Made by a program: the position numbers and the translations under genes. The notes under the pieces were generated by a model. The model was not told the DNA's origin. It did no database searches and saw only the letters and a list, made by a program, of their open reading frames with translations. This document shows positions 1 to 8,873 of a DNA stretch of 40,516 bases, piece after piece. Positions within the stretch are counted from its first letter, which is position 1; every line of letters starts with the position of its first letter. Source of the DNA: an uncultured Hyphomicrobiales bacterium (GTDB lineage: Bacteria > Pseudomonadota > Alphaproteobacteria > Rhizobiales > Beijerinckiaceae); contig CAIJVU010000043.1 in NCBI GenBank assembly GCA_903824185.1, forward strand, positions 1 to 40,516, read 5' to 3'.

Positions 1-115
1 CGCGGCCTTGTTCGAATTGAAAGGACAGTTCCGCGCTCCGCAAGGCAATGGCTGCATCAAGCTCCTGTTCAAGCTGGTGCAGTTTTTCGATGAGGTCAGC
101 AATATGTTGGTTCAT
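1..115 (-). CDS. Hypothetical protein, 5' fragment (runs off the left edge)
   Basis: The reverse strand reads from an ATG at 115 without a stop to the window edge, giving about 38 residues that begin MNQHIADLIEKLHQLEQELD. The stretch is Leu/Glu/Gln-rich with heptad-like spacing, so an N-terminal coiled coil is plausible. It lies 52 bp downstream of the PutR-like gene on the same strand and may be co-transcribed with it. I see no strong Shine-Dalgarno before the ATG. I do not recognise the family, and the rest of the gene is outside the window. Confidence 0.55.
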   Translation of the reverse strand, partial: MNQHIADLIEKLHQLEQELDAAIALRSAELSFQFEQGR

Positions 116-167
116 GGCGCGGATGCTTTCAAACAATCGTCACGGGGGCGGATCGGGGTAGCAAAGA

Positions 168-629
168 TTAGAGAGGAAGATAGCCGTCGCTTTTGACTTC
201 TTCCATCACAACATAGGTTCTGGTTTCGCGCACCCCCGGAAATTGCGCCACCACTTCCCCCAGAAAACCACGATAGGCGGCCATATCCGTCACCCGTGTT
301 TTCAATAGATAATCAAAGCCTCCAGCCACCATATGGCATTCCAGCACATCCGGCGCTGTTTGTACGGCCTTGGCAAACAGATCAAACACGTCGGGCGTGG
401 TGCGGTCGAGCAGCACTTCGACAAACACCAGCAAGCCGCGGCCCAGCCGTTGCGGATCAAGAGTGGCGCGATAGCCCGTCAAATAGCCGTCCCGCAACAG
501 CCGCTTCACCCGTTCCGATGCCGCGGTGGGCGACAGGCCGACCCGTTCCGCCAGTTCCACCTGCGAGAGGCGGCCTTCGCGTTGCAAGGCGTCGAGAATC
601 CGGCGGTCGGTGCGGTCGATGCTGTCCAT
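168..629 (-). CDS. putR: Lrp/AsnC-family transcriptional regulator, PutR-like
   Basis: This 153-residue protein has the Lrp/AsnC layout. An N-terminal winged HTH (about residues 5-55) carries the recognition segment LAERVGLSPTAASERVKRL, and a C-terminal RAM/AsnC ligand-binding domain follows. I chose the ATG at 629, which has an AGGGCC-type ribosome site 8 bases upstream. A TTG at 650 would add seven residues but has its AAGGA directly abutting. The gene is divergent from putA across a roughly 150-bp AT-rich gap, the classic arrangement in which PutR senses proline and activates putA. The function is inferred from family plus context; the Lrp family assignment is firm, the PutR identity likely. 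Confidence 0.88.
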   Translation of the reverse strand: MDSIDRTDRRILDALQREGRLSQVELAERVGLSPTAASERVKRLLRDGYLTGYRATLDPQRLGRGLLVFVEVLLDRTTPDVFDLFAKAVQTAPDVLECHMVAGGFDYLLKTRVTDMAAYRGFLGEVVAQFPGVRETRTYVVMEEVKSDGYLPL

Positions 630-783
630 CAGAAAGGCCCTGCTGTTCAATCCTTATTTTAGTGATTTTACCTGTTATTTTTATAATTCATAGTGATTTT
701 CATTATAATTTTCCAAAATTAATACATGAAATATTCAAATTTATCCCTATTCTCCTCATATTCCCTGTTGAAACGAGGCTGCC
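630..783. promoter_or_regulatory. putR-putA divergent promoter region with direct repeats
   Basis: This intergenic stretch is much more AT-rich than its flanks. The 10-mer TAGTGATTTT occurs at 660-669 and again at 691-700, a spacing of 31 bp (about three helical turns). That is the kind of phased repeat bound by octameric Lrp-type regulators. The putA ribosome site is the GAGG just before the ATG at 784. The operator assignment is inference from position and repetition. Confidence 0.55.
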
Positions 784-3700
784 ATGTCCACGCACACATC
801 ATTCCCACACACGCCGTCTGCCTTCCGCCCGCTCTATGCGGTCGATGATACGGAGTTGGCCCGCTCATGGCTTGTGTCGGCCAAGCTTCATCCGCAAGAC
901 GAGCAAAAGATCGATGCGCTCGGCCATGACTTGATTTCGGCCATTCGCGACACCGGCCACGGGGTGGGGGGTGTCGAGGATCTCTTGCGTGCCTATGCCC
1001 TCTCAACCCCCGAAGGGCTGGCCCTGATGGTCTTGGCTGAGGCCTTGTTGCGGGTGCCCGATCATTTGACGGCAGAAAAGCTGATCGAGGACAAATTGGG
1101 CCAAGGTGATTTTCTCCATCACGAGATCCATTCCGACACCTTGATGGTCACGGCCTCTGCCTGGGCGCTGGGCTTGTCGGCACGGGTGATCCGTCCGGGT
1201 GAAACACCCGATACGCTGATCGGCCAATTGGGCAAGCGCATTGGCTTGCCAACTTTGCGCATGGCCGTGCGGCAGGCCATGCGTTTATTGGGGCAGCATT
1301 TCGTGCTGGGCCAATCGATTGAGGAGGCATTGCGCCGTGCGGCCAGTCCCGAGGGGCAGCTGTTTCGCTATTCCTATGACATGTTGGGCGAGGGCGCGCG
1401 CACTTTTGACGATGCCCGCCATTATCAAGAGGCCTATCACAAAGCCATCGGTGTCATCGGCAAAGGGGCGGGTGACCGGCCCTTGCCGAACCGTCCGGGG
1501 ATTTCCGTCAAATTATCGGCATTGCATCCGCGTTACGAGGCCACCGCCCATGCGCAGGTCATGAAGGAACTCTGCCCGATCTTGCTGGATCTCGCCCGCG
1601 AAGCCAAAAACTATGATTTGAATTTTACCGTGGATGCCGAGGAGGCGGATCGGCTGGAATTATCCTTGGATGTCATCGGTCACGTCTTTGCGGATCCCTC
1701 GCTTGCGGGATGGGATGGGTTCGGTCTGGCCATTCAGGCCTATCAAAAGCGCGCCCTCGCTGTCATTGATTGGTGTGAGGATCTCGCCAAGGGTCTCAAT
1801 CGCCGCATGATGGTGCGCTTGGTGAAAGGGGCCTATTGGGACAGCGAGGTCAAACGCGCGCAAGAGCGCGGTCTTGCGGACTATCCCGTCTTTACCCGCA
1901 AGGCGATGACCGATCTGAGTTATCAGGCCTGTGCGCGGCGTTTGCTGGAGGCGCGTCCGCGTCTTTATCCGCAATTTGCCACCCATAATGCCTTGACCGT
2001 GGCCACTTTGCTGACCGAAGCCAAAGGCTGCGAGGGCTATGAATTCCAAAGACTGCATGGCATGGGTGATACGCTGTACCGGCATTTGCTCGCCCACTAT
2101 CCCGATCTCGCCTGCCGCACCTATGCGCCTGTCGGCGGACATCGGGAATTGCTGGCCTATCTCGTTAGGCGTCTGTTGGAAAACGGAGCCAATTCCTCCT
2201 TTGTGTCAGTGGCGGCTGATCCACACGTGCCGATTGAAAAGCTTTTGCAGCGTCCCGCTGCTTTGGTGGGACAGGCCAGTGACGCCCGCCACCGGCATTT
2301 GCCCTTGCCCCAAGATTTATACGGGGCGGCGCGGCAAAATTCACGCGGGGTTGAATTCGGCCATGAGGCCAGTTTGCATGCTTTGCAAAACGAGGTCGTG
2401 CAAGGGGCCGCAAAAGCCCCCAAAACCGCCTCGTCCTTGATCGATGGTCAGGCGCTGTCCGGTCGTCCGCGCTCTGTCACCGCTCCGCAACTGCGCGGGC
2501 ATGTCGTGGGTGAGGTGATCGACGCGCAAACGGGGGATGTTGATCGCGCGATGCGGGCGGCCAAGGCCGGTTATCCAGCATGGCAAGCGGTGCCAGTGCA
2601 CGAGCGCAGTGAAGCCTTGCGGCGGGCGGCCAACCAGCTTGAAGCGCAACGCGGTCTCTTCCTGCATTTGCTGCAAAGCGAGGCGGGGAAAACATTGGAT
2701 GACGCCTTGGCCGAGGTGAGGGAGGCGGTTGATTTTTGCCGCTATTATGCCAACGAGGCCGAACGGCTGATGGGGCATGCTGAGACACTGCCCGGACCCA
2801 CCGGCGAGAGCAACCAGTTGCGCTTGCGGCCGCGCGGTGTGTTTGTGGCAATCAGCCCTTGGAATTTCCCGCTGGCGATTTTCATGGGGCAAATTGTGGC
2901 CGCTTTGGTGGCGGGCAATAGCGTGGTGGCCAAGCCCGCCGAACAAACGCCTTTGGTGGCTTTTGCCGCGGTGCGCTTATTGCATGACTGCGGCATTGCG
3001 CCTCAGGCTTTGCAGCTCATTTTGGGGGACGGGGCGATTGGCGCGGCCTTGATCGCGCATCCTTGTGTGGCGGGTGTGGTCTTTACCGGCTCGACCCAAA
3101 CCGCGAAAGCCATCAACCGCAGTCTGGCGGCGCGCGAGGGCGCGATTGTGCCCCTCATTGCCGAAACCGGCGGCATCAATGTCATGCTGGTGGATGGCAC
3201 GGCCTTGAGCGAGCAGGTCTGTGATGATGTTGTGTTGTCGGCCTTCCGCTCGGCTGGGCAGCGCTGTTCGGCCTTGCGGGTTTTATGTGTGCAGGCCGAT
3301 GTGGCCGATACGGTGATCCGCATGATCAAGGGCGCTGTGGCCACTTTGCAGATCGGCGACCCCGCTTTGATCACCACCCATATCGGGCCGGTGATCGATC
3401 AAGAGGCACAGGATAAATTGCTTGCGCAAATCGACGGTTTGAAACAACGCGGCACCTGCCTCTGGGCAGGGGAGGCGCCGCAAAGCGGCAGTTTTGTCGC
3501 GCCGCATCTCTTCGAGATCCCGTCCCTTGATCAGGCGCATGAGGAATTGTTCGGGCCGGTCTTGCAGATCTATCGCTATCAGGCGAAAGCCTTTGAGGAC
3601 GTGCTCGATCAGATCGATGCCATGGGTTACGGGCTGACATTGGGGGTTCATTCGCGCATTGACAGTGTGGTGGAGCGCGTCACCCAGCGCTTGTCGATCG

Positions 3701-3894
3701 GCAATTGCTACATCAACCGCAATATGATCGGTGCGGTGGTCGGCACGCAGCCCTTCGGTGGCACCGGCCTGTCGGGCACCGGCCCCAAAGCGGGCGGCCC
3801 ACATTATCTCTTGCGGTTTTTGACCGAGCAGACCGTGACCATCAACACCGCCGCAGCGGGCGGCAATGCCGATTTGCTGCTGGTTGCAGACTAA
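784..3894 (+). CDS. putA: Bifunctional proline dehydrogenase / L-glutamate gamma-semialdehyde dehydrogenase
   Basis: PutA oxidises proline to pyrroline-5-carboxylate with FAD, passing electrons to quinone, and then oxidises glutamate semialdehyde to glutamate with NAD+. The 1036-residue product shows a PRODH barrel (roughly 180-490; signatures SVKLSALHPRYE and RRLLENGANSSF) and an aldehyde dehydrogenase half (roughly 530-1015). The latter has the NAD-site segment ISPWNFPLAIF (from residue 690), general base Glu794 in AETGG and catalytic Cys828 in SAGQRCSAL. No N-terminal ribbon-helix-helix DNA-binding domain is present, so this is the short PutA type and control must come from a separate protein. 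The divergent Lrp-type gene fits. The start ATG has GAGG upstream. Confidence 0.97.
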   Translation: MSTHTSFPHTPSAFRPLYAVDDTELARSWLVSAKLHPQDEQKIDALGHDLISAIRDTGHGVGGVEDLLRAYALSTPEGLALMVLAEALLRVPDHLTAEKLIEDKLGQGDFLHHEIHSDTLMVTASAWALGLSARVIRPGETPDTLIGQLGKRIGLPTLRMAVRQAMRLLGQHFVLGQSIEEALRRAASPEGQLFRYSYDMLGEGARTFDDARHYQEAYHKAIGVIGKGAGDRPLPNRPGISVKLSALHPRYEATAHAQVMKELCPILLDLAREAKNYDLNFTVDAEEADRLELSLDVIGHVFADPSLAGWDGFGLAIQAYQKRALAVIDWCEDLAKGLNRRMMVRLVKGAYWDSEVKRAQERGLADYPVFTRKAMTDLSYQACARRLLEARPRLYPQFATHNALTVATLLTEAKGCEGYEFQRLHGMGDTLYRHLLAHYPDLACRTYAPVGGHRELLAYLVRRLLENGANSSFVSVAADPHVPIEKLLQRPAALVGQASDARHRHLPLPQDLYGAARQNSRGVEFGHEASLHALQNEVVQGAAKAPKTASSLIDGQALSGRPRSVTAPQLRGHVVGEVIDAQTGDVDRAMRAAKAGYPAWQAVPVHERSEALRRAANQLEAQRGLFLHLLQSEAGKTLDDALAEVREAVDFCRYYANEAERLMGHAETLPGPTGESNQLRLRPRGVFVAISPWNFPLAIFMGQIVAALVAGNSVVAKPAEQTPLVAFAAVRLLHDCGIAPQALQLILGDGAIGAALIAHPCVAGVVFTGSTQTAKAINRSLAAREGAIVPLIAETGGINVMLVDGTALSEQVCDDVVLSAFRSAGQRCSALRVLCVQADVADTVIRMIKGAVATLQIGDPALITTHIGPVIDQEAQDKLLAQIDGLKQRGTCLWAGEAPQSGSFVAPHLFEIPSLDQAHEELFGPVLQIYRYQAKAFEDVLDQIDAMGYGLTLGVHSRIDSVVERVTQRLSIGNCYINRNMIGAVVGTQPFGGTGLSGTGPKAGGPHYLLRFLTEQTVTINTAAAGGNADLLLVAD

Positions 3895-3914
3895 GCACAA
3901 ACCGCTTCAAACCA

Positions 3915-3944
3915 GAGCCGGTTGGCCTCTTCCTCAACCGGCTC
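3915..3944 (+). terminator. Hairpin downstream of putA
   Basis: A perfect 10-bp inverted repeat, GAGCCGGTTG and CAACCGGCTC, with a 10-base loop lies 20 bases after the putA stop. The following bases are only weakly T-rich, so it may be a transcript-stabilising 3' hairpin as much as an intrinsic terminator. Confidence 0.6.
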
Positions 3945-4091
3945 AGCCCCCTTTCATTGCAATGCACAATGGGTCTTTTCTCTTTGGGCGTAAGCCTAAG
4001 GGATGAGGCCCTGTCTGCGACCTATTGATCATGGACGTCCGTGTCTTTTGTGTGGTGTAAAAGAGGCGTCCGGCACTCGGTTGTCTTTGAT

Positions 4092-4135
4092 CACCTGATG
4101 CCTGCAGCCAAAACAAGGGCACCGATCAGGTGCCC
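4092..4135 (+). promoter_or_regulatory. Leader with mutually exclusive hairpins ahead of the DUF485-actP operon
   Basis: A 7-bp hairpin GGGCACC-gatca-GGTGCCC (4117-4135) sits just upstream of the AGGGAG ribosome site of the DUF485 gene. The segment CACCTGAT at 4092-4099 is the exact complement of ATCAGGTG at 4125-4132, which overlaps the 3' arm of that hairpin. The two pairings cannot form together. This resembles attenuator logic, but no uridine tract follows, so translational effects or a protein operator are equally possible. Confidence 0.35.
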
Positions 4136-4154
4136 ATGATCAAGGGAGACACCG

Positions 4155-4463
4155 ATGATCGATCCAGTCATCATCAAGATTCAAAACCATCCGAAATATA
4201 AAGAGCTTCGGGACAAGCGCCATAGTTTCGGCATGTTCCTGACCATTTTAATGCTTGTTGTGTATTACGGTTACATTGCATTAATTGCGTTTGATAAAGC
4301 GTTTTTGGCCAAGCCCATCGGGGCTGGCGTCACCACTTTGGGCATTCCGCTGGGTATGGGTGTGATTGTCTTCACCATTTTGATCACGGGCATTTATGTG
4401 CGTCGCGCCAATAACGAATATGACGCCTTGACCGCTGAAATTCTGAAGGATGTCACCAAATGA
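4155..4463 (+). CDS. yjcH: DUF485 inner-membrane protein, partner of the acetate symporter
   Basis: This 102-residue protein matches the DUF485/YjcH pattern: an N-terminal segment ending in [15 protein letters not shown], then two hydrophobic helices (about 27-47 and 57-81) and a short charged tail. YjcH-type genes sit directly before actP in many proteobacteria. The role is unproven but is presumed accessory to the symporter. Here the stop codon overlaps the actP start as ATGA, indicating translational coupling. The start ATG follows AGGGAGACACCG. Confidence 0.92.
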   Translation: MIDPVIIKIQNHPKYKELRDKRHSFGMFLTILMLVVYYGYIALIAFDKAFLAKPIGAGVTTLGIPLGMGVIVFTILITGIYVRRANNEYDALTAEILKDVTK

Positions 4464-6187
4464 AAAAGCATGCTTTCCTTTCAACTTCTTTGGCGGCCAT
4501 GCTTGTTTCAGGTGTGGCGCTGGCCGCCGGTGGTGATGTCGGACAGGCCGCCAAACAGGCGACCAACTGGACGGCGATTGCCATGTTCGGCGCCTTTGTC
4601 GTTTTGACCCTTTGGATCACCAAATGGGCGGCATCGCGCACACGTTCGGCCGCTGATTTTTACACGGCAGGCGGCGGGATCACCGGCTTCCAGAACGGCT
4701 TGGCGATTGCGGGTGACTATATGTCCGCGGCCTCCTTCCTCGGTATTTCGGCAGCCGTGATGGCCACGGGCTATGACGGCCTCATTTACTCCATCGGCTT
4801 TCTCGTCGGCTGGCCGGTCATTACCTTCCTGATGGCGGAACGCTTGCGCAATCTCGGCAAATTCACCTTTGCCGATGTGGCGGGCTATCGCTTCCAGCAA
4901 ACCCCGATCCGCGCCTTTGCGGCGTCCGGCACTTTGGTGGTCGTGGCTTTCTACCTCATCGCGCAGATGGTGGGTGCAGGCCAGCTGATCAAATTGTTGT
5001 TCGGTCTGGAATATTGGATGGCGGTGGTCATCGTCGGTGCGTTGATGATGGTCTATGTGTTGTTTGGCGGTATGACCGCAACCACATGGGTGCAGATCAT
5101 CAAAGCCTGCATGTTGCTTTCGGGCGTCACCTTCATGGCCTTCATGGTCTTGTCGCAATTCGGCTTCAGCCCCGAAGCCTTGTTCGCCAAGGGTGTGGAA
5201 GTCAAAACAGCGATTGCACTGGGCAGCGGCAAAACCGCCGAGGAGGCCGCGAAAATCGGTCTCTCTGTCATGGCACCGGGCGGCTTTGTGAAAGATCCGA
5301 TTTCGGCGATTTCCTTCGGCATGGCCTTGATGTTCGGCACCGCCGGTCTGCCGCATATCCTGATGCGTTTCTTCACCGTTCCCGATGCCAAAGAGGCGCG
5401 TAAATCGGTGTTCTGGGCCACGACATGGATCGGCTATTTCTATGTGCTGATCTTCATCATCGGCTTTGGCGCGATCACGCTGGTTCTCACCAATCCTGAA
5501 TTTGCTGATACCGCCAAGGGCATCATCAAAGGCGGGGCAGGCACAGCCAATATGGCTGCTGTTTTGGTGGCGAAATCGGTCGGTGGCGACGTGTTCTACG
5601 GCTTCATCTCGGCAGTGGCTTTCGCAACCATTCTCGCGGTGGTCGCAGGCCTGACGCTGTCGGGGGCATCGGCTGTGTCGCATGACCTTTATTCCACCGT
5701 GTTCAAAGGCGGCAAAGCCGATAGTGCGGCGGAATTGCGGGTGTCACGCATCACAACGATTGCGCTCGGCATCATCGCCGTCTTGCTCGGCATCGCCTTT
5801 GAAAAGCAGAACATCGCCTTCATGGTGTCTCTGGCCTTTGCGATTGCTGCCTCTGCCAATTTCCCTGTTCTGTTCCTCTCCGTCTTGTGGAAGGATTGCA
5901 CGACACGGGGTGCGGTGATCGGCGGCTTCCTCGGCCTCATCTCCTCGGTGGGTCTGACGGTTGTCTCCCCCTCCGTATGGGAAGCCACATTGGGCAATCC
6001 TGCTGGTTCGGCACTGTTCCCCTATACGTCGCCGGCTCTGTTCTCCATGGCCATCGGCTTTATCGGGATCTGGTTCTTCTCGATCACCGATCGCAGCGCA
6101 CAGGCCGCCAAAGAACGTGAGGACTTTGCAGCCCAGCAGGTCCGTTCGGAAACGGGCTTCGGGGCCTCGGGTGCATCGGGCCACTAA
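4460..6187 (+). CDS. actP: Cation/acetate symporter ActP
   Basis: The 575-residue product belongs to the sodium:solute symporter family and is of ActP length. It opens with a cleavable-looking hydrophobic segment ending near ALAAGG, followed by about 13 membrane helices. The family stretch [20 protein letters not shown] lies near residues 60-80, and [11 protein letters not shown] is characteristic of the subgroup. It imports acetate and related short monocarboxylates with a cation. AAGGA lies nine bases before the ATG, inside the DUF485 gene. The gene is followed by a strong terminator and converges on the exonuclease/DUF294 unit, a neighbourhood often seen for actP. Confidence 0.95.
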   Translation: MKKHAFLSTSLAAMLVSGVALAAGGDVGQAAKQATNWTAIAMFGAFVVLTLWITKWAASRTRSAADFYTAGGGITGFQNGLAIAGDYMSAASFLGISAAVMATGYDGLIYSIGFLVGWPVITFLMAERLRNLGKFTFADVAGYRFQQTPIRAFAASGTLVVVAFYLIAQMVGAGQLIKLLFGLEYWMAVVIVGALMMVYVLFGGMTATTWVQIIKACMLLSGVTFMAFMVLSQFGFSPEALFAKGVEVKTAIALGSGKTAEEAAKIGLSVMAPGGFVKDPISAISFGMALMFGTAGLPHILMRFFTVPDAKEARKSVFWATTWIGYFYVLIFIIGFGAITLVLTNPEFADTAKGIIKGGAGTANMAAVLVAKSVGGDVFYGFISAVAFATILAVVAGLTLSGASAVSHDLYSTVFKGGKADSAAELRVSRITTIALGIIAVLLGIAFEKQNIAFMVSLAFAIAASANFPVLFLSVLWKDCTTRGAVIGGFLGLISSVGLTVVSPSVWEATLGNPAGSALFPYTSPALFSMAIGFIGIWFFSITDRSAQAAKEREDFAAQQVRSETGFGASGASGH

Positions 6188-6215
6188 GCCCCTCGCGCTC
6201 CACACATACACGATT

Positions 6216-6243
6216 AAAACCGGGCTCCATGCCCGGTTTTTTT
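6216..6243 (+). terminator. Rho-independent terminator of the actP operon
   Basis: A perfect stem AAAACCGGGC-tccat-GCCCGGTTTT is extended by three more T residues. The A-tract on the 5' side means it can also serve the convergent minus-strand gene ending at 6262. Confidence 0.92.
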
Positions 6244-6261
6244 ATGCGCGTTTTGCTTGGT

Positions 6262-6924
6262 CTATTTTGAAAGAGAGCGCAAATGCCGCAATTTGATAAA
6301 GGCCATGGCGGTCATCACGGCATCGTTGAGGGCGTCATGTGCCTCAAGCCAAGGCAGGTTGAGATCGCTCATCAGCGTTGCAAAGCGTAAATCAATATCC
6401 GGATTGGCCTGTTGCTGATAGGGCAGCATTTGTTTGAATTTATAATCGTAATAAAGCGCCGACACTTCGATTTTTTTCTGCGGCAAACCAAGCCCCAAAA
6501 TCGGCCAAATGGCGCGGTTGAGCATGGCAATATCAAATTCCAGATAATAGCCCACCAATGGCCGCGCGCCGATAAAGCGCATTAATTGTTTCATCGCCTC
6601 TTGAATGGGAATTCCATCCGCCAGATCACGGTCGCGCAGCCTGTGGATTTTCGCACTTTCCGCCGAAACGCCTTTTTCCGGCTTGATCAGCAATTCCAGC
6701 CGCTCGCTCGATAATATGGTGTCGCCTTTGATTTTCACGGCGCCCACCGAAATGATCTCGTCGTTTTTGACGCTTAATCCCGTGGTTTCACAATCCAGGG
6801 ATACAAATTCATTGTCGGGCGGCGTGTCATACATGAAGCGGAATTCAGGCTCCGCCAAATGGTAAAACAACCATTCGCGCTTGATCACCCGTGCCCAGTG
6901 AAAAGGGGAAAAAGGATTGGCCAT
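6262..6924 (-). CDS. DEDD-type 3'-5' exonuclease (DnaQ/epsilon-like)
   Basis: This 220-residue protein contains an RNase T/DnaQ-like exonuclease fold. Exo I has Asp44 and Glu46 in SLDCETTGL, Exo II has the Asp in YYLEFDIAML, and Exo III has His and Asp in EAHDALNDA, so all four acidic metal ligands and the general-base His are present. About 38 residues precede the domain. The ATG at 6924 overlaps the upstream DUF294 stop (TGATG). A stand-alone DnaQ-like exonuclease translationally coupled to a CBS/DUF294 protein near actP is a recurrent arrangement. It is unlikely to be the replicative epsilon subunit. The substrate is unknown. Confidence 0.85.
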   Translation of the reverse strand: MANPFSPFHWARVIKREWLFYHLAEPEFRFMYDTPPDNEFVSLDCETTGLSVKNDEIISVGAVKIKGDTILSSERLELLIKPEKGVSAESAKIHRLRDRDLADGIPIQEAMKQLMRFIGARPLVGYYLEFDIAMLNRAIWPILGLGLPQKKIEVSALYYDYKFKQMLPYQQQANPDIDLRFATLMSDLNLPWLEAHDALNDAVMTAMAFIKLRHLRSLSK

Positions 6925-8747
6925 CAAAGGACATCCAGTTTGAAACGGTAGCGCAATTGCGTTTTGAATTTTTTGACAACGCTTAAGGAATCTTTGAGCA
7001 GATCCCGATCAAGCGAGGAGAGGCGCGACACATCAATGCCGCCCGATACCTGACGACCCTTGTCGAGTTCATCCAAACCTGACTTCAAACGCAAGCCCAT
7101 CAGAAATTGCAGGCTCTGTGTCAGATCGGCTGCGGTTTCACTGCTCAGAACGGATAGCTGCTGCAAGGCCTCGATGCGGGCGAAGGTATTGGTTTCATGC
7201 ACATGCGATGCCAGCGCCAAAGAGCGAATGCCATGCACAAGCGGAAAAATCCCTTCCTTTTTGATGTTCATCGCCTGACTAGTATCTGAAAGGCCCAGCA
7301 ATTTGTTCCACCAGCCGCCCTCATGGCCAAAGGCATCAATGGCCGCCGCAAAGCGTCCCAACATCGCGTCATTGTCGGTGGCCAGTTGCACAATGCTGTT
7401 TTGCACGTGGCGCAACAATTTGGCATTGCCGCATACGGCATGCGCATCCATAAAGATCGCCAAATTCATCAAGCTGTCAGGTGTTGGAAACAGCAGCCAG
7501 TCTTTCACCATTGTGCTGAAATCCTGCGCGGGTTTGCGCCATTCGGGGTTGTTGAGCATGATATGGCCGGGACATTCGGGATAACCGAATTCCATCAAGG
7601 CTTGGGAGAACCGGTTGCAAATATCGGCGAGATCATCGGGGGCTTGATAGCCGTCCCGCAGGATCAGCGCATTGTCCTGATCGGTTTTCAGCAATTGCTC
7701 GCCCCGTCCTTCGCTGCCCATCACAAACAGGCAACTGTTCTCCACGAGGTCTTTGGGGGCAATCAATGCCCATGCGCGTTCAAACAAACGGGCATTCAAC
7801 TCCTGAACCAATTGGGCAATCAGATTGATGCGCGTGCCCCCGCGATAGAGAACCGAAATCATGCGGGTGATTTTGCTGGCGGCCACGGCCAAAGCGGGCA
7901 AATCGGCGGCGGTTTCAATTTGCAGCGTGATCAAATGCGAGTGGTTGGACAAGAAGCTGAACAAATCAAGCGCTTCCAACACGCCGATCACTTTGTCCTC
8001 ATCCGCCACCACCACACGATGCACGCGATAGCGCAACATCTGCGCCAGTGCATCGCCCACTTGTGCATCGGGACTGATGGTCACCAGCGAAAAATTGGCA
8101 AGCTCTTTGACGGGCAGCTGATCAAGCGGCCTGCCCGTGAGGATCGCGCGTTGCAAAGCGGTTGCGGTAAAAATACCCAAGGCCGGAGGGGTGACGCTGT
8201 CATCGCGCACCAGCACATTCGAGGTGCGTTGCGCATTGAAAATTTTGACGATGCTGAGAATGTCGGTCTCGGCAGACACAAAATGGGCTGGTCGTAAAAA
8301 AGCCTCGTCCACCCGCGACATGGTCAGCGAATGCAATTCATGCTGGCTTTGGCGTTGTGACAATGTGCTGAGTTTGTGTGACAAATCGGAAAACAACAAA
8401 GCGCCGAAGCTGGCATTATCCGCAATCAGATCATTCACGGTCTGGCGGGCCAGCTGGTAGGTCAGCACTTCTTCACTGGCGATAAATTTGCTGGAAATTT
8501 TTCCGGCCACCAGACCCCGCCCGTCAAAGCAATCTTCGGGCCCATAGCTTGCCAGCACCTCATCGCCATCCATCTGCGTCACATAGCCTTTGATCATGAC
8601 ACAGAGATGGGCGGGCACGCTCCCCACATCGAAAATCACCGCCCCTTCGGGATAATAGGCAATATCCACGCTGTCGCGCACAAGGCGTTGCTGCTCGAGC
8701 GTCAGACAGTCAAAAGGCGAGGCCAGAAAATTAAAGGCATTCGGCAT
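6924..8747 (-). CDS. cNMP-binding / CBS-pair / DUF294 nucleotidyltransferase-like signalling protein
   Basis: The 607-residue protein has a cyclic-nucleotide-binding domain (about 10-115), a CBS pair (about 147-265) and a DUF294 nucleotidyltransferase-like domain. The diagnostic signature GSEGRGEQLLKTDQDNALIL lies near residue 345, and a DUF294 C-terminal domain follows. The Gly-Ser and Asp-x-Asp elements of the transferase fold are kept, so nucleotidyl transfer (as in GlnD-like enzymes) is possible but untested. I chose ATG 8747, with AGGGC upstream and a normal lead-in to the cNMP domain; an ATG at 8807 adds 20 residues without a clear ribosome site. It is coupled to the downstream exonuclease gene. 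Confidence 0.88.
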   Translation of the reverse strand: MPNAFNFLASPFDCLTLEQQRLVRDSVDIAYYPEGAVIFDVGSVPAHLCVMIKGYVTQMDGDEVLASYGPEDCFDGRGLVAGKISSKFIASEEVLTYQLARQTVNDLIADNASFGALLFSDLSHKLSTLSQRQSQHELHSLTMSRVDEAFLRPAHFVSAETDILSIVKIFNAQRTSNVLVRDDSVTPPALGIFTATALQRAILTGRPLDQLPVKELANFSLVTISPDAQVGDALAQMLRYRVHRVVVADEDKVIGVLEALDLFSFLSNHSHLITLQIETAADLPALAVAASKITRMISVLYRGGTRINLIAQLVQELNARLFERAWALIAPKDLVENSCLFVMGSEGRGEQLLKTDQDNALILRDGYQAPDDLADICNRFSQALMEFGYPECPGHIMLNNPEWRKPAQDFSTMVKDWLLFPTPDSLMNLAIFMDAHAVCGNAKLLRHVQNSIVQLATDNDAMLGRFAAAIDAFGHEGGWWNKLLGLSDTSQAMNIKKEGIFPLVHGIRSLALASHVHETNTFARIEALQQLSVLSSETAADLTQSLQFLMGLRLKSGLDELDKGRQVSGGIDVSRLSSLDRDLLKDSLSVVKKFKTQLRYRFKLDVL

Positions 8748-8873
8748 GGAAACAGCGCCCTGAAAGTGTTGCAGCGGGCCGGTTCGGCCTGCCGTGGCTA
8801 GAGGCATGACTTTGGGTCAAATCGGGCCTGCTGCCTATCAGTCTTTTTGCCTAGACGCTTGGGGGTTCCCCCC

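Noticed and set aside
4508-5683. Long open frame (391 codons) on the minus strand inside actP
   Set aside because: It is antisense to a clear ActP coding region. The composition is His/Asp/Arg-rich low-complexity with no family signature, as expected from the reverse of a GC-biased membrane-protein gene.
7323-8297. Open frame (324 codons) on the plus strand opposite the DUF294 gene
   Set aside because: It lies fully within a recognised protein gene on the other strand, shows no domain motif and has no ribosome site.
8861-8873. GGGGG-tt-CCCCCC self-complementary run near the TRAP large subunit stop
   Set aside because: The loop is too small for a full stem and no T-tract follows on the minus strand, so I did not call a terminator.
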